From NCBI RefSeq assembly GCF_031191545.1, contig NZ_CP133472.1, positions 2,356,001 through 2,420,000 on the forward strand: a stretch of 64,000 nt of DNA. Reading direction: 5' to 3'. Numbering within the stretch: the stretch's first letter is position 1; each line of letters begins with the position of its first letter. The translations under genes were made by a program, and so were the position numbers. Positions 46,658 to 54,741 of the stretch are shown piece after piece. Under the pieces are notes generated by a model. The model saw only the letters and a program-made list of their open reading frames with translations. It searched no databases and was not told where the DNA came from. This stretch comes from Schaalia odontolytica. Lineage in GTDB: Bacteria > Actinomycetota > Actinomycetes > Actinomycetales > Actinomycetaceae.

Positions 46658-48198
46658 TTCACCGTTCCGATCGGCTTCACGCTAACAATCTCCGGAGCGA
46701 GTCCGCTCGTGCGCGCCCAGTCCTCGGGTGAGGACGTGGCCGCGAGCTCCAGCGACTCATTCATCTCCTCATGAACTCCGCGCAGTAGGTGCTGCATGCT
46801 CAGACCCGAGGACGCGCCCGTGAGGGCGTCCTTGATGGCGTACTTCTTGGCGCGCTCGACGATGCCGGCAATAAGGGCACCGGAGACGAGGTCGGACAGA
46901 TAGATCCGCTTATGGTCACCGTTCACGAGTGTCGCCAGGAACAGCGCGGTGGTCTCATCACGCGCGTACAGGGCGTCAACCGCGCGAACGCTCATCCCCG
47001 CCACGGCCTCGGCGACGCCCCCAAAACGCTCAATCTCGGTGGCGTGGATCGGCACGCGCGGGGTGAGGTATTTGGAGAAGATGTCGAGCGCGCCCGCGCG
47101 ATCGGGGCGGTCCACGCGAATGCGCACGTCGAGGCGCCCTGGCCGCAAAACGGCCGGGTCAATCATGTCCGCGCGGTTGGAAGCGCCGATGATCACGACG
47201 TTGTCGAGCGATTCGACGCCGTCCATCTCCGCGAGCAGCTGCGGAACGATCATGGTCTCGACGTCCGAGGAGACCCCCGTGCCACGCGTGCGGAAGAGGG
47301 CTTCCATCTCATCGAAGAAGATGACGACCGGCGTGTCACCGGCAGCGAGAGTGCGCGCGCGGGCGAAGATCGCACGAATCTGCCGCTCGGTCTCACCGAC
47401 GAACTTGTTGAGAAGTTCGGGCCCCTTGATCGATAGGAAGAACGTCGAGGCCCCTCCACGCTTGGACAGAGAATTGGCCACAGCCTTGGCGATAAGGGTC
47501 TTGCCTGATCCGGGAGGACCGTAGAGCAAAATGCCTTTCGGAGGGCGCAGACCGAACTGCCGGTAGAGCTCGGGGTGGTTAAAGGGCATCTCGATGGAGT
47601 CGCGCACCTGAGCGATCTGCTCGTCGAGGCCTCCGATGTCCCCGTACGTGACGTCGGGGACCTCGGGGGTCAACAGCTGCTCGACGTCTTCGCGCACGAT
47701 CCTCTCAAAAGCAATTCCCGCACGGGAATCCACGACGAGGGAATCCCCGGGGCGCAGATTACCGTGGCGCAGAGGCCCAGCCAGCTCAAGAAGGGTCTCT
47801 GCACCCCCCTCGGTGGCGACAAGGACCCGATCTGTCCCAACCACTTCAAGGACGGATACGACCTGACCGCTACGCGGAAAATCATCGCTGGCGACGGCGA
47901 TCGAGGTATCGTCGAGGCGCACCCACTGGCCATACGACAGGTCTGTCACATCAAGCTTGGGCGATACCGCGACGCGCATGCGCCTACCGCCAGAGACGAC
48001 CTCGATCTGACGCGCAGCGGGAAAAGCTCGCACGAAGGTCGCGAGAGTCTGGGGCGGGCGGGACACGTCGGCGAGCTCGCCCTGCAGCCGAATGAGCTCG
48101 GTGCGAGCTGTCGTCAGAGCGGCGGTGAGACGACCGTTCTTCTCTTCGAGTGAGATGAGCCGACGTTCGAGAGCCGCGCGATCATTGGTCTCACTCAT
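46654..48198 (-). CDS. mpa: Proteasome-associated AAA+ ATPase Mpa/ARC
   Basis: The 514-residue protein has an N-terminal coiled coil that recruits Pup (about 8-45), two OB domains, and an AAA+ module with Walker A YGPPGSGKT (226-234), Walker B VVIFFDEMEA and ASNRADMIDPAVLRPGRLD. Mycobacterial Mpa ends with GQYL to dock on the 20S core; here the end is KPIGTVK, without that motif. This fits a pupylation machine that unfolds targets without a proteasome, as reported for corynebacteria. The start is the ATG at 48198, which overlaps trmI by 8 nt. Confidence 0.95.
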   Translation of the reverse strand: MSETNDRAALERRLISLEEKNGRLTAALTTARTELIRLQGELADVSRPPQTLATFVRAFPAARQIEVVSGGRRMRVAVSPKLDVTDLSYGQWVRLDDTSIAVASDDFPRSGQVVSVLEVVGTDRVLVATEGGAETLLELAGPLRHGNLRPGDSLVVDSRAGIAFERIVREDVEQLLTPEVPDVTYGDIGGLDEQIAQVRDSIEMPFNHPELYRQFGLRPPKGILLYGPPGSGKTLIAKAVANSLSKRGGASTFFLSIKGPELLNKFVGETERQIRAIFARARTLAAGDTPVVIFFDEMEALFRTRGTGVSSDVETMIVPQLLAEMDGVESLDNVVIIGASNRADMIDPAVLRPGRLDVRIRVDRPDRAGALDIFSKYLTPRVPIHATEIERFGGVAEAVAGMSVRAVDALYARDETTALFLATLVNGDHKRIYLSDLVSGALIAGIVERAKKYAIKDALTGASSGLSMQHLLRGVHEEMNESLELAATSSPEDWARTSGLAPEIVSVKPIGTVK

Positions 48199-49240
48199 CG
48201 TTCTGTCCCTCGCGCCCGCCGCACGCCCACGTGTCCGCCTGCGCAACGACATCGCGGCGCACCTTGCGAACCTTCTTCTCGGAGTTGACGCGCTGGCCTA
48301 CCTTGTCGAGCGACCAATCCTGTACGTCGTCCCAGGCGCCGCCTTGGCCTTCGGCGGCCTTCGCCGGACGCGTCGAACGCTCCTGCGGGGTGACGCCGGG
48401 AGCAAGAAGCCGGGTGATGACGAGGAATCCGGTATGGGCGACCATACGATGCTCGGGACGTACGGCGAGGCCGTCAAGGTGCCACTCGCGGCGCATATCC
48501 TCCCACGCGACGGGATCGGTGAAGCGCTCGCAAGCACGCAGATCCTCGACGAGTCGCGACATCTGGGTAACGGTGGCAACGTAGCAGACGAGCACGCCGC
48601 CCGGAATAAGCGCGTGAGTGATGGCGTCGATGTTCTCCCAGGGTGCCAGCATGTCCAGCACGATGCGGTCGACGCTGCCTTCCTCGGCGGACCACAGCAC
48701 TTCGTCAACGTCGCCGACGCGTAGGTCCCAAGCGGGGTGACGACGACCGAACCACAGGTCGACGTTTGCAGCGGCGATGTCCGCAAAGTCCTGGCGTCGC
48801 TCGACGGAGACAAGCCGGCCCTGCGGACCGACTGCGTCGAGGAGAGCCATGGACAGAGCACCCGACCCCGCGCCGGCTTCAACGACCGTCGCGCCCGGGA
48901 AGATGTCGCCCATGTGGGTGATGACGCCCGCATCCTTCGGGTACACAACAGCCGCTCCGCGCGGCATCGACATAACGTAGTCGACCTGGAGGGGACGCAA
49001 AATCTGGAACTGACGGCCCTCTTCCGTGACGATAACTTGGCCGTCGGGACGGCCGATGACGTCGTTATGGTTGAATCCGCCGCGATTGGACTGGAAACGG
49101 CCACTGCTGACGAGAATCACCTGGTGGAAGCGGCCTTTGGGGTCACGAACCTGAACGCGGTCCCCCTCGGAGAGGACACCTCGGCGGGTAGGTTGGCCAT
49201 AATCGTTGGCCGACATCGAAGTATTACGCTGAATAGACAT
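48191..49240 (-). CDS. trmI: tRNA (adenine-N1-)-methyltransferase (m1A58) TrmI
   Basis: This 349-residue enzyme methylates A58 in the T loop of tRNAs. It has an N-terminal beta domain (VLSEGDRVQVRDPKGRFHQV) and a Rossmann methyltransferase with VVEAGAGSGALSMALL, LVSVERRQDFADIA and the catalytic DMLAPWENIDA. The C-terminal 40 residues form a basic tail. Two starts are possible: 49240 (MSIQRNTS), used here because TATCCT lies 7 nt upstream and suggests a leaderless transcript, and 49216 (MSANDYG). In M. tuberculosis it is also upstream of mpa. Confidence 0.92.
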   Translation of the reverse strand: MSIQRNTSMSANDYGQPTRRGVLSEGDRVQVRDPKGRFHQVILVSSGRFQSNRGGFNHNDVIGRPDGQVIVTEEGRQFQILRPLQVDYVMSMPRGAAVVYPKDAGVITHMGDIFPGATVVEAGAGSGALSMALLDAVGPQGRLVSVERRQDFADIAAANVDLWFGRRHPAWDLRVGDVDEVLWSAEEGSVDRIVLDMLAPWENIDAITHALIPGGVLVCYVATVTQMSRLVEDLRACERFTDPVAWEDMRREWHLDGLAVRPEHRMVAHTGFLVITRLLAPGVTPQERSTRPAKAAEGQGGAWDDVQDWSLDKVGQRVNSEKKVRKVRRDVVAQADTWACGGREGQNDE

Positions 49241-49319
49241 TACGTAAAGGATACCGCTTGCCACTAGCTGTGCCCATGGCAGGACACAGATGCGGACGGT
49301 AGGGGTTAGCGTGGTATTC

Positions 49320-50174
49320 ATGACAGACCTGATCGCCCCCTCGCCCAACGCACGTACGTGGGAGCCCGCGCTTTCCGCGTCGCGCGCAAAAGAGTACGAG
49401 CGTTGCCCGCTCCAGTACCGCCTTCATGTCCTCGACGGCTACCGGGAGCCGGAGACTCGCGCGAAAGCCCTGGGAACTGTCGTACACGCAGTGCTCGAGG
49501 AGCTGTTCGCACTCGAACCGCAGGAACGTACGCCGCAGAACGCCCGCGCACAGGTGCACCCACAGTATGAGGCTTTTGCGGCAAAGAATCCCGAGGTCAC
49601 CAAGCTATTCACCGACGAGGCGGACCTGCAGGCGTGGCTCGCCGATGCTCGATCACTGATCGACGGATACTTCGCGATCGAGGCGCCGCAGTGGATCGCG
49701 CCAGCGGCGCGCGAGCAGCGCGTGACCACGACAACGGAGCGGGGGGTGCGTCTCCTGGGCTTCATCGACCGTGTCGATCGGGCACCGGACGGCAGGCTGC
49801 GCGTCGTGGACTATAAGACAGGCAAAGCTCCCGGTCCGCGATACGTGGGCGAAGCTCTCTATCAGATGCGCTTCTACGCGCTTCTCCTTGCCCGCACCCA
49901 GGTCCTGCCCTCGCGCATGCAGCTGGTCTACCTGCGTGCCGGGCAAGTGATCACACTAGACCCCACGACCGAAGAGATCCGTGATTTTGAGCGCCAGATC
50001 GATCATCTCTGGGATTGCATCGAGCGAGACATCGAACAGGGTTCGTTTGCGCCGCGCAAGAACCCTCTGTGCAACTGGTGCGGTGTGCGGTCGCTGTGCC
50101 CGGTGTTCGGTGGGACCACTCCCCCGCTGCCGGAGCAACACGCGCAGTGGCTGGCACGGACTCGGCTAGGCTAG
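49320..50174 (+). CDS. RecB-family exonuclease with predicted 4Fe-4S cluster
   Basis: The 284-residue protein has the PD-(D/E)XK nuclease motifs of RecB/Cas4-type enzymes: His in GTVVHAVLEEL (H56), Asp in GFIDRVDR, and VVDYKTGKAP. A lone cysteine near the start (YERCPLQY, C29) plus LCNWCGVRSLCP at the end (C251, C254, C260) form the split 4Fe-4S pattern of AddB/Cas4-like nucleases. The role is in DNA end processing or repair; no CRISPR genes are nearby. TAGCGT lies 7 nt before the ATG. It is divergent from trmI, as in mycobacteria. Confidence 0.9.
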   Translation: MTDLIAPSPNARTWEPALSASRAKEYERCPLQYRLHVLDGYREPETRAKALGTVVHAVLEELFALEPQERTPQNARAQVHPQYEAFAAKNPEVTKLFTDEADLQAWLADARSLIDGYFAIEAPQWIAPAAREQRVTTTTERGVRLLGFIDRVDRAPDGRLRVVDYKTGKAPGPRYVGEALYQMRFYALLLARTQVLPSRMQLVYLRAGQVITLDPTTEEIRDFERQIDHLWDCIERDIEQGSFAPRKNPLCNWCGVRSLCPVFGGTTPPLPEQHAQWLARTRLG

Positions 50175-50178
50175 AGGC

Positions 50179-51114
50179 ATGGAACTCAAGCAATGTGGTC
50201 GCAGCGGGCTCTACCTGTCCGTTCTCGGATTGGGCACCCTCACGTGGGGTCGCGATACCGATGGACCCGAGGCCCACGACATGCTCACGACTTTTGTCGA
50301 TGCTGGTGGAAACCTCGTCGAGTGTTCTCCCACGCACGGCGACGGGATTGCCGTTGACGTCTTGTCCGAGGCGCTCGCATCCGTCGGCCGTCACCGCGTC
50401 GCGCTTGCCTGGCGAGGTGCTGTTCGGCGCGCAGGCGAAAGCACCTGGGTGGGCGCGGCGGGCCGCGGGGATCTCCTGCGGAGCCTCGACGACGCTCTCG
50501 CCAGGCTCGACACAGACTACGTCGACGTCTGGCTCGTCGAACCCCAAGCGGAAGTCCCGCTCGAAGAGACACTCGAGGCCGCGACCCTTGCCTACCGCAG
50601 CGGCCGCGCGCGTTACGTCGGTTTGTCGCGCGCATCCCACTGGCAGCTCGCAGAGGCCGTGACGCGCGGGGCGTTGGGCGCTTCTGCTCCTATTTCGCTT
50701 GTCGAGGCACCCTTCTCTTTGGCGAACGCGTCCGCGGCGCACACGATCGCAGAGCTGTCGAGCCGGGGCATCGGCGTGATCGCCGCGTCCGCGCTTGCTG
50801 GAGGGGCTCTGACCGGTAAGTATCGCCACACGACTCCGGCCGATTCGCGCGCCGCGTCACCGCATTTGCGTCACATGGTCGAACCCTACTTGGAAGGCCA
50901 CGCACGCACGGTCATCGAGGCGGCGTCGCGTGCAGCAGTGGGCCTCGAACGCTCGACCGCCGATGTCGCGTTGGCTTGGGTGAGGGATTACCCGGGCGTC
51001 AGCGCCGCTCTCATCGGACCGCGTACCCGGCGCCAGCTCGATATGCTTCTCGATTTTTCGGAGCCGCTTCCCGCCCCGATCCGCCAGGTTCTCACGGAGG
51101 TCGCCGCGCAGTAG
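50179..51114 (+). CDS. Aldo/keto reductase-fold protein lacking the catalytic tetrad
   Basis: The 311-residue protein aligns with aldo/keto reductases along its whole length (VLGLGTLTWG; RSLDDALARLDTDYVDVWLV; ARYVGLSRASHWQLAEA; ALIGPRTRRQLD). The Asp-Tyr-Lys-His tetrad is substituted at every position: Glu 48 for Asp, His 53 for Tyr, Arg 79 for Lys and Glu 121 for His. NADPH-dependent carbonyl reduction is therefore doubtful; the fold may serve binding, sensing or a different chemistry. It follows the RecB-like gene after 4 nt, so the two are probably co-transcribed. Confidence 0.85.
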   Translation: MELKQCGRSGLYLSVLGLGTLTWGRDTDGPEAHDMLTTFVDAGGNLVECSPTHGDGIAVDVLSEALASVGRHRVALAWRGAVRRAGESTWVGAAGRGDLLRSLDDALARLDTDYVDVWLVEPQAEVPLEETLEAATLAYRSGRARYVGLSRASHWQLAEAVTRGALGASAPISLVEAPFSLANASAAHTIAELSSRGIGVIAASALAGGALTGKYRHTTPADSRAASPHLRHMVEPYLEGHARTVIEAASRAAVGLERSTADVALAWVRDYPGVSAALIGPRTRRQLDMLLDFSEPLPAPIRQVLTEVAAQ

Positions 51115-51198
51115 GCCTTCGCCTAGCGAACACGCACACCCTGCCCGGGCGGTATCGACGTAGCCGCTGGCGTGTCGTTGAGCAGCCAGCATGTACAG

Positions 51199-51234
51199 AC
51201 GTGGGGCCCGAACCAAAGGGTTCGGGCCCCACGT
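51199..51234. terminator. Bidirectional hairpin terminator
   Basis: A perfect 16-bp stem (ACGTGGGGCCCGAACC with its complement) closes a 4-nt AAAG loop between the converging aldo/keto-reductase-like gene and the acidic-protein gene. No T run follows on either side, but the stem is exceptionally stable and ends transcripts from both directions. Confidence 0.8.
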
Positions 51235-51260
51235 CATAGTCTCACGACCGGAGAGTTCGA

Positions 51261-51542
51261 TCAGTCGTCGACTTCTATGAAATCGTCGTCCTCGTCGCTC
51301 TCATCGTCGTCGACGTAGTCCTCGTCTTCATCCTCATCGGAATCCTCAAGGATATCGAAGGGTAACTCCACACCCAGCCGGGTGAAAAGAATGTCGTCGT
51401 AGGTGAAGAAGGCGTCGCGCAGCGCCAACTCGGCTGCTTCGAGCGCGGCGTCGTCAGCCTCGTCTCCATCGCGAGCGATGTCGAAGTGGTTTTCGAAAGC
51501 GTTGAGCAGGCGCGTCAGCGCGCGGCGAGGATCTCCAGTCAT
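51261..51542 (-). CDS. Acidic hypothetical protein
   Basis: The 93-residue protein has a helical N-terminal part (RRALTRLLNAFENHFDIA) and a very acidic C-terminal tail with long Asp/Glu runs from about residue 65. It has no export signal. The ATG at 51542 gives the N-terminus MTGDPRRA; a longer frame adds residues without a ribosome-binding site. Such proteins occur in actinomycetes without known function; the tail may mimic nucleic acid or mediate protein contacts. Confidence 0.7.
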   Translation of the reverse strand: MTGDPRRALTRLLNAFENHFDIARDGDEADDAALEAAELALRDAFFTYDDILFTRLGVELPFDILEDSDEDEDEDYVDDDESDEDDDFIEVDD

Positions 51543-51575
51543 AGCATGCATCCTACCGTGAGACGGCACACTTTA

Positions 51576-52673
51576 TCAGGGGAGGTTGAGCTGCGAACGA
51601 ATGACGGACACCATGAGGTCCGTGCCCTTGATCTCCGCGGTCTGATCCGCACCAAGGATACGGGTGTGTCCATCCGCGTCGAGAAGCTGCGACGCACCCA
51701 TGTTCGGGCCGAGGGGCAAGATGACCCATTCCTTCGTGGGCTGGTAAACGGCATCGGGGGTTTCGCCCTCGATCTGTGCGGTGATGTTTGCAATCACGAC
51801 GCGCGCCTGCTGGCGCGCCGCGTCAGCGCGTTTGGATTCGCGCACGTCGGTCAGGTCTCCGACGGCGTAGACGTTCGGGTGGTCCACGACCTGCATCGTG
51901 TCATCCACACGGATGGTTCCGTTCGGATTCATGACGGCCTCGTAGCCGCTACCGATGAGGAAACCGGTGTTGGCGCGAGCGCCGTAGCATTGGAACCACA
52001 GGTCGGCCTCGATGACGTCGCCCTTCTTGGTCTGCACCATGAAGTGGCTGAGGTCGCCGACGTTCTGCGGAGGCAGGTAGGCGAGCTCGGAGCCGGTCAC
52101 GACGCGCACGCCAAGGGAACTGAGCTGCTCGCCGATCTCCTGGCGGAGGGCGTCCGTGTATCCGGGCGTGCCCAGGATCTGGTCGGAGGCCTCGACAATC
52201 GTGATGTCCAGGCCCGGGAATGCGTTCGCGAGTTCTCCGGTCAGTTCGATGCCGACGGTGCCGCCACCGACAATCATGACGGAGCGGGCTCGACCCAGAT
52301 TCTCGTGCAGCTGCTCGAGGCGAGCCTTGGCAACGGAGGAACGGTACGACGAGTACTTGGCGGGGAATGGGTAGGTGGAGCCGGTCGCGAAGACGACGTA
52401 GTCGGCTTCGATCGGGTCATGCCCGAAGACGTGGACGGTGGTGCCATCGACGCGCGAGACCGTGCCGCGCACGACCTCGCCGCGAGTCAGGAGATTCGTG
52501 TAGGGCATGAAGATCGCATGCTCCCAGACCGTATCGACTGCGGCGCGCAAAGCCGCCGCGTGGTGAACGAACTGGTCCTTCTGTTCGATGAGAACAACGT
52601 CCGCGAGGGGATCGAGCCCCTTGGCGACCGTGACGCCTCCGTATCCTCCGCCAATGACTGCGACGCGTGCCAT
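51576..52673 (-). CDS. FAD-dependent NAD(P)H:quinone oxidoreductase (NDH-2/FSP1-like)
   Basis: This 365-residue flavoprotein has an FAD-binding Rossmann motif VAVIGGGYGGVTVAKG (4-19), a second NAD(P)-binding motif VMIVGGGTVGIELTGELA, and the FAD-ribityl motif VYAVGDLTD. The C-terminal membrane helix of classical NDH-2 is short or absent, which resembles the FSP1/AIFM2 branch. It could pass electrons from NAD(P)H to menaquinone. AAGGAGG lies before the ATG. A GGACT-TT-AGTCC dyad at 52740-52751 in the spacer could be an operator or a terminator of the converging signals. Confidence 0.87.
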   Translation of the reverse strand: MARVAVIGGGYGGVTVAKGLDPLADVVLIEQKDQFVHHAAALRAAVDTVWEHAIFMPYTNLLTRGEVVRGTVSRVDGTTVHVFGHDPIEADYVVFATGSTYPFPAKYSSYRSSVAKARLEQLHENLGRARSVMIVGGGTVGIELTGELANAFPGLDITIVEASDQILGTPGYTDALRQEIGEQLSSLGVRVVTGSELAYLPPQNVGDLSHFMVQTKKGDVIEADLWFQCYGARANTGFLIGSGYEAVMNPNGTIRVDDTMQVVDHPNVYAVGDLTDVRESKRADAARQQARVVIANITAQIEGETPDAVYQPTKEWVILPLGPNMGASQLLDADGHTRILGADQTAEIKGTDLMVSVIRSQLNLP

Positions 52674-52765
52674 GTCTTTCCTCCTTATGACTGGACCGCG
52701 TCTATTGTGTCACCTAGCGGGCGCAAACGCGCGTGCTAGGGACTTTAGTCCGAGCTGAATAACTC

Positions 52766-53260
52766 CTACTTCTCGTCGATTCCCAGGCCGCGGGCAACAT
52801 TCGGTGGAAAGAAGTTCGGCCCCTTGAGTACCTTGCCGTCGTCACGGAGCTTGACGGAGCCGTCGGGCATGAGCTTCGACAGGTTCGAGGCCTGCACCTC
52901 AGCAAGCACGGAGTCCAGGTCCATGCCCGACTCGATTGCCATGCCATAGATGACGTAGATGAGATCGGCCAGAGCGTCGGCGGCCTCGATGACGTCGCGT
53001 TCACCGTCGTCCGACGCGACGGCCTCGGCGGTGGCCTCCTCAATGATGGCTCGAGCGCGCTTGCCGTAGACGGCTCCCATAAGCTCGGCGAACTCTTCGG
53101 CGATCAGGCTCATGCGCATCCCAACGCGATCGTAGGACAGCGTCGGATCGTCGAACGAACGAATCGGCACGGAGTACGTGCGGTGGAACTCCCGCACGAG
53201 TTCCATCGGACTGGGCGGCCCCCCGGCGGCGTTCGACGTAGTGGTGTCCTTGTCGGTCAT
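52766..53260 (-). CDS. MazG-like nucleotide pyrophosphohydrolase
   Basis: The 164-residue all-helical protein has the EExxE and DxxD-type metal motifs of the MazG/PRA-PH superfamily (MSLIAEEFAELMGAVYG and DVIEAADALADLIYVIYG). Related enzymes hydrolyse nucleoside triphosphates or phosphoribosyl-ATP; a house-cleaning role against aberrant nucleotides is likely. hisE is usually shorter and linked to hisG, so a HisE role is unlikely. It overlaps the upstream DsbA-fold gene by 4 nt. Confidence 0.82.
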   Translation of the reverse strand: MTDKDTTTSNAAGGPPSPMELVREFHRTYSVPIRSFDDPTLSYDRVGMRMSLIAEEFAELMGAVYGKRARAIIEEATAEAVASDDGERDVIEAADALADLIYVIYGMAIESGMDLDSVLAEVQASNLSKLMPDGSVKLRDDGKVLKGPNFFPPNVARGLGIDEK

Positions 53261-53940
53261 GCGCGATCCTTTCGAGACTGCTCCCAGGCGGTTGCCAGAA
53301 TGTTGGTGAATGCGGTTGTCGTTTGGTGTCCGTCGACGAGGAACTGAGCATCGAAGACGTAGGTCGGCACGGCGGCAACGCCCATGTGCATCGCCACCTG
53401 GAAATCAGAATAGACGTGGGAGGCCCATTCTTCGTCGCCGACGGCGTGCGCGGCGAGTTCGGGTTCCATTCCAATGTCCTGCGCGCACCCGATGAGAACG
53501 TCCGGGTGTGAGATGTCCAGACCCATCTCGAAGTGAGCGCGCATGATGGCCTCGGCTACCTTGAGCTGCAGCGAGGATGGGCCGGTGACGGTATCTGCGT
53601 CGATGTCGGCTTCATGCGCGGCGGCAATTACACGGTGCGCGCGCGATGTCGGTGCGATAACGAGGCTGTCGAAGTCGAAACGGATACCTTCTCGTGCGCC
53701 GAGTGCCTGCATTCGCTCATCGGCCTCGCGCACCTCCTCGAGCGTTGCGGCACCGGACTCGACCAGGGCGACGATGCGAGGCTTGTCGATAGACGCTTCC
53801 ATATCCGGTTCGAGAAGAAACGCGTGCAGGTAAACCTCAACCTCGTCACGGTGCTCGAATTGCTCGAGAGCGGCACGCAGGTGTCGCAGACCCAGGTAGC
53901 TCCAGGGGTCGCAGGTGTCGAGCCACATATCAATACGCAC
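53257..53940 (-). CDS. DsbA/FrnE-family thioredoxin-fold protein without CxxC
   Basis: The 227-residue cytoplasmic protein matches FrnE-like DsbA proteins along its length (LAAHAVGDEEWASHVYSDF region, MGVAAVPTYVFDAQFLVDG with the cis-Pro loop). At the active site the usual CPWCYIG is DPWSYLG (residues 11-17), so both catalytic cysteines are lost, as in 2-hydroxychromene-2-carboxylate isomerase and glutathione-transferase-kappa relatives. Thiol oxidation is thus unlikely; an isomerase or thiol-binding role is possible. Coupled to the MazG-like gene. Confidence 0.82.
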   Translation of the reverse strand: MRIDMWLDTCDPWSYLGLRHLRAALEQFEHRDEVEVYLHAFLLEPDMEASIDKPRIVALVESGAATLEEVREADERMQALGAREGIRFDFDSLVIAPTSRAHRVIAAAHEADIDADTVTGPSSLQLKVAEAIMRAHFEMGLDISHPDVLIGCAQDIGMEPELAAHAVGDEEWASHVYSDFQVAMHMGVAAVPTYVFDAQFLVDGHQTTTAFTNILATAWEQSRKDRA

Positions 53941-53963
53941 GGCGCCTCCTCGTCGGTGATATG

Positions 53964-53992
53964 AAAAACCCCGGAGCCTTTCGGCCCCGGGG
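53964..53992 (-). terminator. Rho-independent terminator downstream of tRNA-Leu
   Basis: On the minus strand CCCCGGGGCC-GAAA-GGCTCCGGGG forms a 10-bp stem with one wobble and a GNRA loop, followed by TTTTT. It lies 8 nt after the tRNA 3' end. Confidence 0.9.
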
Positions 53993-53999
53993 CATCTCG

Positions 54000-54086
54000 T
54001 GCGCGGAGGGGGACTTGAACCCCCACCCTCGTAAAATGAGGACTAGCACCTCAAGCTAGCGCGTCTGCCTATTCCGCCACCCGCGC
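54000..54086 (-). tRNA. tRNA-Leu (anticodon GAG)
   Basis: The 87-nt gene folds into a cloverleaf with a long class II variable arm. The acceptor stem GCGCGGG pairs with TCCGCGC (one wobble), followed by an A discriminator; the anticodon loop is TTGAGGT with GAG at 54050-54052, which reads CUC and CUU; the T arm is GGGGG-TTCAAGT-CCCCC. CCA is not encoded. A strong terminator follows. Confidence 0.96.
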
Positions 54087-54164
54087 AGGTGAGCGATGCG
54101 AACCGTTGCGATCCGCAAGCGAGTAGAAGCTTAACACGATGCGGGCAATGCGCGCCAATCGAAA

Positions 54165-54653
54165 CTAGGAGTCTTTTCCGCCACCGCGCAGACGCGAGTC
54201 GAGAGTCGCAAAAACCTTTGCAATTGCGTCGATATCGTCATCCGTCATGCCATCCAGGAGATACTCACTGACGGTCTGCTGATGCAGCTCTGTGGCAGCA
54301 AGCACAGTTTCGATCCCCTGAGTCGTCAAACACGCGTCATAGCCGCGTCGGTCTGTCTCCGACGGGACGCGTTCCACCCACCCATCGCGCGACAGATTTG
54401 ACACGAGGTAGGTCACGCGCGAGGGCGAATAGACGACACGTTCGGCCAGCTCCCCCATGCGCAGGCGATGAGCGGGGGCTTCCCACAGCGCCAGGAGAAT
54501 ATTGTAGTCGGGCATGGAGACGCCGTAGGTGCGCTTGAGGCGCGTCTCGAGAATGCCCTGCAGGCGCCCGGACGCTTCGAAGAAGACTCGCCACGCGGCA
54601 GCGCGCGCGCTATTGGCCTGGACAATTGGCGTCAGACGCGGTCGTGTTTCCAT
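54165..54653 (-). CDS. MarR-family transcriptional regulator
   Basis: The 162-residue protein has a winged helix of the MarR type (LRMGELAERVVYSPSRVTYL, then RDGWVERVPSETDRRGYDA, where the wing carries DRRG). The start is the ATG at 54653 with GGGGGAG upstream; the longer frame would run through the divergent promoter. It is divergent from a HAD phosphatase gene whose promoter overlaps its own, so regulation of that gene and itself is likely. Ligand unknown. Confidence 0.9.
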   Translation of the reverse strand: METRPRLTPIVQANSARAAAWRVFFEASGRLQGILETRLKRTYGVSMPDYNILLALWEAPAHRLRMGELAERVVYSPSRVTYLVSNLSRDGWVERVPSETDRRGYDACLTTQGIETVLAATELHQQTVSEYLLDGMTDDDIDAIAKVFATLDSRLRGGGKDS

Positions 54654-54691
54654 GTCTCCCCCTTCGTGGTCGTGTCGGATGCCTCTCCCGG

Positions 54692-54712
54692 GATAATAGG
54701 GCATAGTGACTA
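54692..54712. promoter_or_regulatory. Overlapping divergent -10 elements and a 9-bp dyad
   Basis: TATTAT on the minus strand (54698-54693) and GATAAT on the plus strand (54692-54697) overlap, serving marR and the HAD gene respectively. The adjacent TAGTGACTA (54704-54712) is a perfect dyad placed where MarR binding would block both promoters. Confidence 0.5.
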
Positions 54713-54741
54713 AGAAAGCACCAACAACGCGGGGGAGCCAC

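Noticed and set aside
49320-50174. Cas4 of a CRISPR system
   Set aside because: The Fe-S RecB-like fold is shared, but there is no repeat array or cas gene nearby, and the trmI neighbourhood is that of the chromosomal actinobacterial RecB-like gene.
52766-53260. hisE (phosphoribosyl-ATP diphosphatase)
   Set aside because: It is longer than HisE, has a different C-terminus and no hisG neighbour.
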